Positions 16,315 through 24,460 are shown, counted from the stretch's first letter. The stretch is 64,000 nucleotides of DNA from Acaudatibacter sp963835495 (GCA_963835495.1 CAWIFQ010000003.1:496001-560000), one strand, 5' to 3'. Notes: generated by a model not told the origin, from the letters alone. Translations and numbers: made by a program.

Positions 16315-16370
16315 GTCCGCTTCCGGACAGGACGCCAACGGGGAGTTTCGACCCAAAGCTGCCGTTCGGT
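16315..16370 (+). repeat. Diverged intergenic repeat, copy A
   Basis: A 56-bp segment starting GTCCGCTTCCGG that aligns without gaps to 17173-17228 at 39 of 56 positions, including the blocks GTCCGCTTCCGG, GCCAACGG, GTTTC and ACCC. The two copies flank the frame-broken gene at 16420-17153 in the same orientation. Confidence 0.6.
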
Positions 16371-16419
16371 CAGTGCGGTAGGCAAGTGATACCCGATGAG
16401 CGCTTCACCGGGACCTTAC

Positions 16420-17153
16420 ATGGCCGATCGGTTCGACAATGACCTGAGCCGTGCGGTCGACGCGCTCTACTCGGTCTTCGCCGTTCACCGTGCATCGACG
16501 CGGCTGGAGGACTCATCGTGCGGCAAAAGTCGCCGGCATGTTCACTCGCTCACGTCCGCGCCGCTGCGTGCCCGTACGGGCTATCAGGTCGGCCTTATGC
16601 TGGGTCCGCTCTGCTCACGGTCGGCGGCGTAACTGACTACAAGCACTACCTGCCTGCATCGTCGAGCAGGCGGCTGATGGCCGCGCATGGGCAGAGCCGA
16701 CGATATGCCGAGCGGCTGAAACGAGCATTATGGACGAGTTGGCCGGAGCGCGAGCAAGCCGCGCTCCGGTCCGTGTTTCGCGCCGGGTGGGCGTGGGCTG
16801 TCGAGCAGTCACCCGAAACAGGCTCCAATGCATCCGATTGGCTCTGCGGGATTGCCGCGCTTGAGGAGCAGGTCCTACCCGTCTTGCTCGATTGGGGGGC
16901 GAGGCCATCGATAAACGCGCTGCGTCAGGCGGCTTGGCTCGGTCTGACGATCAGGAACCTAATCTCCAATGCGCTGGATGATCTCGCGTACTGGACCTAC
17001 GTGAAGCCCGAGGTTCGGCGTTCGATTGTCGAGTGGGGGACGAGCCGGGAGCGGATCGATGCCCTTCAGGCGGGTCTCGATGCCGTCGGCGAGGACGACC
17101 GATGGTACGTAGAAAAAGCGCTAAACATCGCCCAGGAGGTTGGCCGCCAGTAG
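16420..17153 (+). pseudogene. Frame-broken gene of an uncharacterised family
   Basis: No single frame gives a full protein, but the three forward frames join into one plausible product. One frame runs MADRFDNDLSRAVDALYSVF to LTSAPLRARTGYQVG (to about 16590). A second continues YAGSALLTVGGVTDYKHYLP (to about 16655). A third supplies IVEQAADGRAWAEPTI (to about 16708). The second frame then resumes with AERLKRALWTSWPEREQAAL and runs to the stop at 17153. The switches imply at least three indels. From memory this resembles a widespread family of unknown function with a [DF]-K-HFLP motif. Either it is decaying or, as with valS, the sequence carries errors. Confidence 0.6.
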
Positions 17154-17172
17154 GTCTGCAGCCGTCTCGAGA

Positions 17173-17228
17173 GTCCGCTTCCGGGAACCTAGCCAACGGC
17201 AGGTTTCCACCCTCAGCCGCCGCCGGGA
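17173..17228 (+). repeat. Diverged intergenic repeat, copy B
   Basis: Second copy of the 56-bp repeat (39 of 56 identical to copy A at 16315-16370), located 20 bp after the broken gene and 33 bp before the end of the enoyl-CoA hydratase. A GTCCGCTCCGG echo follows at about 17231-17241, so the element may extend as a further partial copy. Confidence 0.6.
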
Positions 17229-17260
17229 ACGTCCGCTCCGGGGCTGACAGCCTGGCGGCC

Positions 17261-18025
17261 TCAGGCCGGCTTCGCCGCCGCCGCCGCCCGCAGCGCGGCC
17301 CCTTGCCGGATCATGGTCATCTGGCCGCGCTCCTCGAACTCCAGCGCGGTGGCGAAGTCGCCGATCTCCAGCGCCGCGTCGAAGCTGCGCTTGGAGATCC
17401 GCAGCGCGTCCGGCGCCGCGCGCAGCATCTCCTCGGCCATCGCCTGGCCGGTGGCCAGCAGCTCGGCGTCGGCCACCACGTGCGAGACCAGCCCCGTGCG
17501 CAGCGCCTGCGCCGCCCCCATCGGCCGGCCGGTCAGCAGCATCTCCCGCGCCGCCGACAGCCCGATCGTGCGCTGCAGCCGCCAGCTGACGCCCAGCTCG
17601 CTGCCCGAGAGGCCGATCTTGATGAAGGCCGGATGGAACGCCGCGCTCTCGCCGGCCACGATCACGTCGGCCGCCAGCGCGATCGCCAGCCCGCCGCCGG
17701 CCGCCGCGCCGTGCACGAGGGCGACGATCGGCTGCGGACAGGCCCGCATCGCCTTCATCAGGTCGCGCAGCACCCAGTCGCCGTCCGGCCCGTCGCGCAG
17801 CCGGTCCGGCTGGGCGCCCGCCTTCAGGTCGGCCCCGGAACAGAACCCCCGCCCGGCGCCGCGCACCAGGATCACCCGGCAGGCCTGATCGCGCCGCCGC
17901 GCCTCGAAGTAGGCCAACAGCGCGTCGGCCAGCGGCTGGTTCAGCGCATTCAGCCGGTCCGGCCGGTTCAGCGTCACCACCTGGACGGCGTCGCCCTCGA
18001 CGAGGAGGATGGGATCTTCGGCCAT
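17261..18025 (-). CDS. Enoyl-CoA hydratase/isomerase family protein
   Basis: Crotonase-fold enzyme acting on acyl-CoA thioesters. It carries the CoA and oxyanion-hole segments GAGRGFCSGADLK and VHGAAAGGGLAIALAADVIVA and the downstream AFIKIGLSGSELGVSW. 254 aa. The position homologous to the first catalytic glutamate of classical hydratases (in the stretch KIGLSGSELGVSW) reads glycine-serine-glutamate, so the reaction may be hydration, isomerisation or another crotonase reaction. Start at 18025 has GGAG 6 bp upstream; the frame extends to 18067 without a better start. Confidence 0.85.
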   Translation of the reverse strand: MAEDPILLVEGDAVQVVTLNRPDRLNALNQPLADALLAYFEARRRDQACRVILVRGAGRGFCSGADLKAGAQPDRLRDGPDGDWVLRDLMKAMRACPQPIVALVHGAAAGGGLAIALAADVIVAGESAAFHPAFIKIGLSGSELGVSWRLQRTIGLSAAREMLLTGRPMGAAQALRTGLVSHVVADAELLATGQAMAEEMLRAAPDALRISKRSFDAALEIGDFATALEFEERGQMTMIRQGAALRAAAAAKPA

Positions 18026-18615
18026 GGGGGGCTCCGTGGGGGTTCCGACCACCGTCGTAAGCGACACGGCCGGCGGAGGCCAGAGAAGGCGTCAGGGCCA
18101 GATCGCCGCCGCCAACATGCTGGGCCGGGCCCTGTCGATCGACGAGCCGGCCTTTCTGCACCCACGACGACGTCTCCATCCGCTACGTCGGCCCTCGGCG
18201 GGCAGTGGGCCGTATGGAGGTGCAGGGGGGTCTGGCCGCCCAGGACGCCTCGGTGCGCTACTCAGCAGCGACACCCCGCTGGCGTCCGCCACCGTAGGTC
18301 AAGACCTCGAACGGGCTCACAGTTCTGGTTATGTTCTTTACGGGGCGTCGCTGTGGTGTTAGTTCGGGTGACAAAGAGGGGAGTTGGTGATGCTGTTAGA
18401 CGTCCACCGACCGCCGGCCCAGACTGCACCGGCGGCTCTCGTTCGTGCTCTGGCGCGCCCGGTCGCCGACGGCCAAAGCTTCGACCGGAATAGAGTTGCC
18501 GTCGCTTCGCCCGATGCGTTGAGGATCCGGCCCCGTGGGCGGCGCGAACACACCCTGTCGCTTCAGCTGAGCCAGAGCTGGGGGTTTATGAGAAGTCTCT
18601 CAGTTCGACGACACG
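18026..18615. other. Gene-poor stretch with possible gene remnant
   Basis: About 590 bp with no convincing full gene. A forward frame around 18090-18296 reads IAAANMLGRALSIDEPAFL, and after an apparent one-base shift HDDVSIRYVGPRRAVGRMEV, then stops at 18296; this looks like the end of a lost or frame-shifted gene that I cannot name. The remainder, 18300-18615, has open frames on both strands but no ribosome binding site or recognisable motif. Confidence 0.35.
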
Positions 18616-18942
18616 TTGCGACCGGACGGGCAACCCCTTGGGCCGCCGCCATCGCCAGGCTCGGAGCCGCGCTTGAACGCCGATCAGACGGGCGTGGTCG
18701 CGCACTGCGACATGGTTGGGCAGGCGTTGGAGAAACGCGGCATGAAGGTTCTCCGCAAGCTGGTCTCGCGGAATTCGGAGTACGGCGTGGTCTGGCGAGC
18801 CGACATGTCGGCGCCTGGCGATGTCCGAGCACAGTCGCGCTTGATTTGCTGGAAGATACCAGGCCGTAGCGACTATTCGTTCGTCGATCGTCCGTTGGAG
18901 ATGCTCGACCCCTCCGACTCGATTCCCCCGCTCAGCCCATAG
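18616..18942 (+). CDS. Hypothetical protein, possibly N-terminally truncated
   Basis: Frame starting TTG, 108 aa. From LNADQTGVVAHCDMVGQALE onwards the codon use is normal for this genome, and the protein contains two cysteines in the spaced pattern HCDM and RLICWKIPG. There is no signal peptide at the proposed start, although the cysteine pair suggests export, so the true N-terminus may lie upstream in another frame. It shows weak similarity to the small product at 23300-23602 (paired C...Q..., SEY/SEQ-G, and LICW/LVTCW motifs). Confidence 0.5.
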   Translation: MRPDGQPLGPPPSPGSEPRLNADQTGVVAHCDMVGQALEKRGMKVLRKLVSRNSEYGVVWRADMSAPGDVRAQSRLICWKIPGRSDYSFVDRPLEMLDPSDSIPPLSP

Positions 18943-19108
18943 GGCAGGTTTGCCACGGTCGGCTGATCATCCAGCCGAAGTCACCCTTGTTTCCGTCCCA
19001 ATCAATGCGTCCGATCCGCCGGAGGCGAGTTGTCGTGCCGACTCGCCGACAGGCGTTCGCCTCGGAGGTTCGCAAATTGTTCTTGACTATTTGAGGGAGT
19101 TATATACT

Positions 19109-19133
19109 TGACAAAGCAGCCGTAGCTAAGCCA
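19109..19133 (+). promoter_or_regulatory. Promoter of the transposase gene
   Basis: TTGACAA at 19109-19115, a 10-bp spacer, and GCTAAGCC at 19126-19133, matching the Caulobacter housekeeping pattern. It lies 26 bp before the transposase ATG. A second TTGAC at 19084 followed by TTATATAC at 19101 may be a tandem promoter. Confidence 0.55.
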
Positions 19134-19158
19134 TTGTGGCGTCACAAGGAACGACGCC

Positions 19159-20103
19159 ATGAAACTCTCCGACCCGGTCTTTTCCGACGTTACCGCCGCC
19201 CGCAAGCACCTTGAGGCGACCCGCTGGCCGCATGGTCCGGTCTGCCCGCATTGCGGAAGCGTTGATAACGCTACGGATATCGGCGGTAAGGCCGCCCGCG
19301 ATGGCGTCTATCAGTGCAATGCCAAGGAGTGCCGCGAGCAGTTCACCGTTACCGTTGACACGGTGTTCGAGCGCTCCAAGGTTCCGCTCAACAAGTGGCT
19401 GCTGGCGTCCTTCCTGATGGCGTCCAGCAAGAAGGGTATCAGCGCCCACCAGATCGGCCGCTCGCTCGGCGTGACCTACAAGACGGCGTGGTTCATGTGC
19501 CATCGTCTGCGCGCCGCGATGGCCGAACCGGGTCCGGCGCCCATCGGTGGCAAGGGCAAGGTTGTCGAAGTCGACGAGACCTACGTGGGCGGCAAGGAGA
19601 AGAACAAGCACGTCTCCAAGCGTTCGGGCGTCCAGGGTGGCCCACACGCCATGCAAGCCGTTGTGACGCTGGTGGAGCGCGGTGGCTTCGCCCGTTCGTT
19701 CCACGTCGCCAATGTCACGTCGCGCACGCTCGCGCCCCTCGTGTTTCAAACCGCCAGCCGCAAGTCTCACCTGATGTCGGACGGCGCGCAGATGTATCCG
19801 CGCATCGGCGCTCAGTTCGCCAACTTCTCGGCGGTGGATCACTCAGCCGGCGAATACGTCCGTGACGACGCCCACAGCAACACCGTCGAAAGCTACTTCG
19901 CGGTTCTCAAGCGCGGCGTGTACGGGACCTTCCACCACGTCTCCGAGGCGCACCTGAACCGCTACCTCGCCGAGTTCGATTTCCGTTACAACACCCGTTC
20001 GGCGCTCGGCATTGACGACACCCAGCGCGCCAACGAGCTGCTGCGCGGGATCGCTGGGAAGCGCCTCACCTATCGGCGGACTGGTGAAGCCGCGAACGCT
20101 TAA
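19159..20103 (+). CDS. IS1595-family (ISXO2-like) transposase
   Basis: DDE transposase with an N-terminal zinc ribbon: CPHC (C29, C32) and CNAKEC (C53, C58), followed by a helix-turn-helix-like GISAHQIGRSLGVTYKTAW. Catalytic acids appear at VEVDETYVGGK (D139), LMSDGAQMY (D208) and HSNTVESYF (E244). 314 aa and unbroken. I could not find matched terminal inverted repeats or a clear 8-bp target duplication around it, so it may be a stranded or domesticated copy. It has its own promoter. Confidence 0.9.
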   Translation: MKLSDPVFSDVTAARKHLEATRWPHGPVCPHCGSVDNATDIGGKAARDGVYQCNAKECREQFTVTVDTVFERSKVPLNKWLLASFLMASSKKGISAHQIGRSLGVTYKTAWFMCHRLRAAMAEPGPAPIGGKGKVVEVDETYVGGKEKNKHVSKRSGVQGGPHAMQAVVTLVERGGFARSFHVANVTSRTLAPLVFQTASRKSHLMSDGAQMYPRIGAQFANFSAVDHSAGEYVRDDAHSNTVESYFAVLKRGVYGTFHHVSEAHLNRYLAEFDFRYNTRSALGIDDTQRANELLRGIAGKRLTYRRTGEAANA

Positions 20104-20199
20104 GCAGAAGGCGCGATCCATCCAGCGTCTTCGCCAGAGGGGGCTCGACTTTAAGGCGTAGATCGCCCAATTTCCGCGGGTTACGGGGACGGGGCCGAA

Positions 20200-21186
20200 A
20201 TGAGAGTTTTGTCGAGGCGTGAAGCCTTGGTGAGTGCTGGCGCTTTGTCGTTAGCAACGACGGCCAATGCCGCCGCACCAGCGACCGTAACACCCCCGCC
20301 GCCCCCGAGGGTGAACCTTCCCGCATCAGAGCAAATGATGTTCAGCACCGTGCGGCTGGAACTTGCGACACAGGCAGGAACCGGTTTTTTGTTTTCCTTC
20401 TTCGACGTAAACAACCATGGCCACGTTGCCATAGTAACAAATCGTCACGTCTTCGTGGACGAGACAACCGGCGAACTATTTGATGAGGGATACTTCCCGA
20501 TCACCCTGGCGAAGCCAGACGGATCCCCGGATATAGGCAACGTTGATTCCGTACACATGACGAACATTAAGAAGGCGCTGGTCGCCCATCCGGAAGCCGA
20601 TCTTGCAATCTATATGATATCAGACGTGCTAAATAACCTTAAGGCAGCTGGCAAAGCCGCATATGTTACTACAATAAGTCAGGAAAACATACCTGATGGC
20701 GAACAGTTTAAGGCGCTCTACCCCCTAGAAGACATAGTTACGGTGGGATTTCCCGGTACGTTCTGGGACAACGTCAATGTGCTCCCTCTATTTCACAGCG
20801 GTAGAACCGCGACGCCAGCCAATATCAACTTTCAAGGTCGGCAAGAATTTCTGGTGGATACGACAACATGGCCAGGAGCGAGCGGGTCGCCAGTCTTTTT
20901 ATATAACGAGGGCATGTTCAGGGATGAAAGATCGGGACAGCTTATGTCGGGCGAGCGCGCGTTGCTCATAGGAGTAGTGTGGGGGGTTGGGAGGCAAGAA
21001 TTAGACGGGGATGTATACTTGGTGAACGCGCCCACATCCGTGGTAAAGACACAAAATAAGGCGGCGATCAGCGTCCCGACTAACTTGGGTGCATGTATTA
21101 GATCAACCCGGGTGCTTGAGTTCGAGCCTATTCTTGCGAAAATGGGCGTGACCGTTCCGGATGGCTACCGGATGAGGGCCGGTTGA
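20200..21186 (+). CDS. Exported trypsin-like serine protease
   Basis: Chymotrypsin-fold protease. The catalytic triad is visible as TNRHVF (H83), EADLAIY (D134) and PGASGSPV (S228). The N-terminus, MRVLSRREALVSAGALSLAT, has a twin-arginine pair (SRREALV) before a hydrophobic stretch and an ANA cleavage site, so Tat export is likely. Around the triad the order of strands fits the Trypsin_2 group of HtrA relatives, but there is no PDZ domain. The gene is clearly poorer in GC and richer in rare codons (ATA, TTA) than its neighbours, a sign of recent transfer. 328 aa. Confidence 0.88.
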   Translation: MRVLSRREALVSAGALSLATTANAAAPATVTPPPPPRVNLPASEQMMFSTVRLELATQAGTGFLFSFFDVNNHGHVAIVTNRHVFVDETTGELFDEGYFPITLAKPDGSPDIGNVDSVHMTNIKKALVAHPEADLAIYMISDVLNNLKAAGKAAYVTTISQENIPDGEQFKALYPLEDIVTVGFPGTFWDNVNVLPLFHSGRTATPANINFQGRQEFLVDTTTWPGASGSPVFLYNEGMFRDERSGQLMSGERALLIGVVWGVGRQELDGDVYLVNAPTSVVKTQNKAAISVPTNLGACIRSTRVLEFEPILAKMGVTVPDGYRMRAG

Positions 21187-21504
21187 CGTGACCGCGCCCA
21201 GCGCTCCGGATGATGGGGCGCTCACGGCTGGCGCACTGAACGGCGGCGACGGGTGCGCGAGTTCTGTAGAGGGCCGATTTGGATCGCCGGGTAAGAGCGC
21301 AACCCATGCAATGGCGATAGCCGCTGGAGTAGCCCACCGGCCAAGATTTATTTCTTGGCCTTCGCTGACGAAGGTCGCCTCCCGCTGACGTGGGGCTTGT
21401 GTGGTTGGTGCGGCGTGTTCACTAGGTTGCCCACTAGCCGGTTGAACCTTTCGGTCGCCTCCTGCTCTGGTAGGTTGTCGTCTTCCTTGGGGGGGCGATC
21501 TGTC
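21187..21504. other. Spacer between protease and HEPN-motif gene
   Basis: 318 bp without a supported gene. It holds a perfect hairpin at 21339-21360 (listed separately) and, at its right end, the G-rich ribosome binding site of the gene at 21505. Confidence 0.45.
21339..21360 (+). terminator. Perfect hairpin downstream of the protease gene
   Basis: 8-bp stem GGCCAAGA / TCTTGGCC with a six-base TTTATT loop. It is 152 bp after the protease stop and followed by only two T residues, so it is a weak terminator candidate. Confidence 0.4.
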
Positions 21505-22104
21505 ATGGCGATCAGTTTGGACGAACTCGACGGCCCATTCTACCTCGCTTATGGCCGAGCGATGGGGACGTGGGCCGGACTTGAGCGCTCGCTTGGCGGC
21601 CTGTTCATTCGCCTTACGGGCATGCCGCAACATACGGGGCTGGCAGTCTACTATTCTGCCAAAAGCTTTGCCGGCCGAACCGACATGATTTTGGCGCTGG
21701 TTGACCAGACCAAGACCATACCGGCGGGTAAGGACTTCATCAGAAAAGCGACGAACCTCGCCACCGAATATGCCCAAACCCGCAACCGTCTTGCTCACGA
21801 CACCCACCATATTGAAACAGGCGAGGGGCTGTTCAAGGGATTGATTGGGCGGCGCATGTTGCGACGGCCGATATCGGGAACGCTGATGTCGCTCGAAGAG
21901 ACCTCTGCGGCGGCCATCTGTTTCAACCAGCTTGATTTGATAGTTCAGATTGCAACGCGGCCGGCGAGCGACAGGTCTGTGTCGCCGCTAAAAGACCCTG
22001 AATTAGCTCTCGCGCTGATAACTCGACTGCCCCGCGATCCAACTCATGCGGCCATAGACCGGAGTGAGCTAGATGCTCGGTTACAAGAGCTTTGGCGGTC
22101 TTAG
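21505..22104 (+). CDS. Protein with HEPN-type RNx3H motif
   Basis: A 199-aa, mostly helical protein that I do not recognise by family. In helix-rich context it contains TRNRLAHDT, where R93-N94-x3-H98 matches the R-x4-6-H motif with a polar residue after arginine that defines HEPN ribonucleases. Upstream helices (AGLERSLGGLFIRLTGMP) are also typical of HEPN and related DUF4145-like proteins. No nucleotidyltransferase partner is adjacent. ATG at 21505 follows a GGGGGG tract. HEPN proteins act in defence, toxin-antitoxin pairs and RNA processing; which applies here is unknown. Confidence 0.65.
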   Translation: MAISLDELDGPFYLAYGRAMGTWAGLERSLGGLFIRLTGMPQHTGLAVYYSAKSFAGRTDMILALVDQTKTIPAGKDFIRKATNLATEYAQTRNRLAHDTHHIETGEGLFKGLIGRRMLRRPISGTLMSLEETSAAAICFNQLDLIVQIATRPASDRSVSPLKDPELALALITRLPRDPTHAAIDRSELDARLQELWRS

Positions 22105-22239
22105 CCGGGAGGCAAATCGTCTGCCCTTCGAACGTCGGCGGTTCCCACGCCATGGTCGTAGTCCTTCCATCTCATGGCCGCGACCGCGACCGCGAACGCC
22201 CGAAACGGAAGGAATAGACGCAACGCCTGGAACGCCAGG

Positions 22240-22266
22240 GCAGAGTAGCGAATCACTCTGCTTTGT
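22240..22266 (+). terminator. Hairpin followed by T-rich stretch
   Basis: GCAGAGT at 22240-22246 pairs perfectly with ACTCTGC at 22255-22261, followed by TTTGT. A second small stem, CCTGG/CCAGG, sits directly before it at 22226-22239. It is 136 bp after the HEPN-motif gene and 94 bp before the next gene. Confidence 0.4.
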
Positions 22267-22354
22267 CACGTATACAACTCCCCTATTTAAGTCGATATGT
22301 TACTTTGAGTATTGTTGCTGACGGACATCACCAGCCCGCCGACGGAGGATCTCG

Positions 22355-23230
22355 ATGCTCGCTGATAGGCTAGACAAGGCGTGGAGCACGTGGCGCGGGG
22401 CAACCGCAGTCGACCCGGTTATGCGGTTCACGGACCAGGGGCTGATGTTTGGCGCCGGGACCGTATTGGCCAGGGCAGTTAAGGGCGGCCGGGAAATCTC
22501 GATCGGCCCCTCCGAGCCGAGACTTCGCGCTCTCCTCACGGCGGCTCACCTTTCTAGGCCAACAAACGCGGCGCTCGCTCATTTGCGCAAAGCCGCGGAT
22601 CGCTGGAACGAAGGCGAGGATGCGTTCGCCGCCATGCATTTGGCGCTAAGCCGGATCGACCGTTTGGAGCGACCGGAGGCAAATTCCCACCGCATGTTTC
22701 TGGCCGATGGGCTGCTGAAGGGCGGTGTCGGAGCGGATGCCGTCATCGCCGCGATCGAGGCGGGCGAGCCTGCCTTCAATCGGCTCCGCAAGTACGACTC
22801 CAATCAGCCACGCGTGCCGGCTGGGAGCGGCAGAACAAGCGGCGAATGGACCACTGGCGGTGGCGGTTCAACCGACAGTTCCCAGAGTGAGTCCGAGGTC
22901 AACCCAAGCACCATCACCGAGGTGAGCCAATCAACGGCGTCCGTTCATGCTTGCAAGATAGCCGCGGCAGATTGCTCAGAAGCGGCCCTTGAAGCTGCCC
23001 ACTCAGATGCCGCCAATGATAACTGGCCAGCCGCAGATCTAAAGAACTGCAGGAACGCCTATCTAGCGTGCGATTTCTTATCTATGGTAATTGAAGATGT
23101 CCCGTTGCTGGATCGCGGCGGAGTGATATTTCCACACAGAGGCGTTGTGATAATGAACAAAGGGAAGCTGGACGTCTATTACCCGCCTCTCCCTGGCGGA
23201 AGAACTCCGTCTTTCAGGCGCAGCCTCTAG
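22355..23230 (+). CDS. Modular hypothetical protein with RVPAGSGRTSGEW linker
   Basis: A 291-aa protein in two parts. The N-terminal part (about 1-145) is a helical module with AADRWNEGEDAFAAMHLALS and FLADGLLKGG. Then comes the linker QPRVPAGSGRTSGEWTTGGG (about 150-170), a motif I know from families of phage-associated and polymorphic-toxin-like proteins in alphaproteobacteria. The C-terminal part (about 180-291) has four cysteines (CKIAAADC, CRNAYLAC) and a beta-rich end. A conserved leader plus a variable tail suggests a toxin or effector layout, but I cannot assign an activity. GC content is below the local average. Confidence 0.7.
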   Translation: MLADRLDKAWSTWRGATAVDPVMRFTDQGLMFGAGTVLARAVKGGREISIGPSEPRLRALLTAAHLSRPTNAALAHLRKAADRWNEGEDAFAAMHLALSRIDRLERPEANSHRMFLADGLLKGGVGADAVIAAIEAGEPAFNRLRKYDSNQPRVPAGSGRTSGEWTTGGGGSTDSSQSESEVNPSTITEVSQSTASVHACKIAAADCSEAALEAAHSDAANDNWPAADLKNCRNAYLACDFLSMVIEDVPLLDRGGVIFPHRGVVIMNKGKLDVYYPPLPGGRTPSFRRSL

Positions 23231-23299
23231 GATGCACAGGTATCGGCACTCCTATTCTGGATAACCACATTTTTCGCCAAACAATGCGAGGTCGGTACG

Positions 23300-23602
23300 A
23301 TGGATGTTTTCCCACACCCCCCATGGAGCGCAACGGCTGACGAAACCAGTGTTTCCGATCCGACAACGTTCAGTGACTGTGAGCAGGCGATACAAGCGTT
23401 TGCGTCGCGTGCGCATGGAAAGATAACGGAGCGGAGGTATTCGATCAGTGAGCAATGGGGGCGGGTGCTTCGAGCAAAGGTCGGATTTGGCCATGCAAAC
23501 GTCGCCGCGACGACCCTGGTCACATGCTGGTCTGGCGCCGGTCCGGGTGTGCAGATGGCGGTAGAAGTGGACGGTTGTGGGCCGCTGCAAGCCGGTTGCT
23601 AG
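23300..23602 (+). CDS. Small hypothetical protein next to tRNA-Cys
   Basis: A 100-aa frame starting MDVFPHPPWSATADETSVSD, with GAGG 10 bp upstream. It contains paired cysteines (DCEQAIQAF, LVTCWSGAG, DGCGPLQAGC). The arrangement weakly matches the hypothetical protein at 18616-18942. It ends 8 bp before the 3' end of the convergent tRNA. Long overlapping frames on the other strand make the call tentative. Confidence 0.45.
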   Translation: MDVFPHPPWSATADETSVSDPTTFSDCEQAIQAFASRAHGKITERRYSISEQWGRVLRAKVGFGHANVAATTLVTCWSGAGPGVQMAVEVDGCGPLQAGC

Positions 23603-23609
23603 AGGCGAT

Positions 23610-23683
23610 TGGAGGCCTGGCCGAGAATCGAACTCGGGTGCGCGGATTTGCAGTCCGCTGCGTCACCACTCCGCCACCAGGCC
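23610..23683 (-). tRNA. tRNA-Cys (GCA)
   Basis: The minus strand folds as a tRNA: acceptor stem GGCCTGG with CCAGGCC, discriminator T and an encoded CCA end. The T arm contains GTTCGATTC. The anticodon arm reads CGGACTGCAAATCCG with anticodon GCA at 23649-23651. Its 3' end faces the accessory region to the left, the usual geometry for integration at a tRNA. Confidence 0.95.
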
Positions 23684-23836
23684 GCCGGGAGCGCGGTTGG
23701 CTAGCAGAAGGCCCGCGCCCGAGCAAGGAAGCGGGGCTGGCAAGGTGGGCAAGGAATAGGGCGGGGCGCATTGCCTGCGGATCGGGGGCCGCCCTATAAG
23801 CCGGACTCTCTCGTCAGACTTGAGCACGGCGCCTTC

Positions 23837-24408
23837 ATGAGCATCGATTTCGCGGCCCAGCGGGCGACCATGGTGGAGAGCCAGGTGCGCGTCGCCGACG
23901 TCACCGACTATGCGCTGCAGGACGCCATGCGCACCGTGCCGCGCGAGGCGCTGCTGCCGCCGGAGGTGGCCTACCTCGCCTATGCCGACGTCGAGGTGGC
24001 CTATGCGCCCGGCCGCTGGCTGCTGAAGCCGCGCGACGTCGCCAAGCTGCTGCAGGCGGTGCGGCCGCAGCCGGGCGAGCGGGCGCTGGCGATCGCCGCG
24101 CCCTATGCGGCGGCGGTGCTGGCGGCGATGGGGCTTGCAGGTGACGCGGCTCGACGAGGGCGACCTGACCGCGGTCAGCGACGCCTACGACGTGATCGTC
24201 TGCGAAGGCGCGGTCTCCAGCGTGCCGGCGGCGTGGTGCGAGCAGATCCGGCTGGGCGGGCGGCTGGGCGTGGTGGTGCGCCGCGGGCCGGTCGGCCGGG
24301 CCGAGCTCTACCTGCGCTCGGAGCGCGACGTCGGCCGCCGCGACCTGTTCGACTGCGCCCCGCCGATCATGGCCGGGTTCGAGGCCGAAGCCGGCGTTCA
24401 CGTTCTAG
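23837..24408 (+). pseudogene. Protein-L-isoaspartate O-methyltransferase family gene, frame-broken
   Basis: The first frame from ATG 23837 gives MSIDFAAQRATMVESQVRVA and continues to AAPYAAAVLAAMGL. Around 24133-24140 a one-base shift (GGGGCTTGCAG) moves the rest, VTRLDEGDLTAVSDAYDVIV to CAPPIMAGFEAEAG, into another frame. A second shift near 24396 would restore a short FTF end with a TAG at 24406. This protein normally precedes tolC in Caulobacter-type genomes. It retains the PCMT fold region but lacks the standard strong SAM motif, so activity is uncertain. Both breaks fit single-base insertions and may be sequence errors. Confidence 0.75.
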
Positions 24409-24460
24409 ACGGACCCTGGTTCGCCTGTCCGCGTTATCGCCCGCGGCATCGCAAGAGGGA

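Noticed and set aside
18943..20199. Complete insertion sequence with terminal inverted repeats
   Set aside because: The transposase gene is intact but I found no matching terminal repeats or target duplication around it, only a weak CAATTT-centred similarity.
16000..23610. Integrative element with attachment sites
   Set aside because: No integrase, relaxase or second tRNA 3'-end copy was found by reading the sequence; the island status rests on composition and position only.
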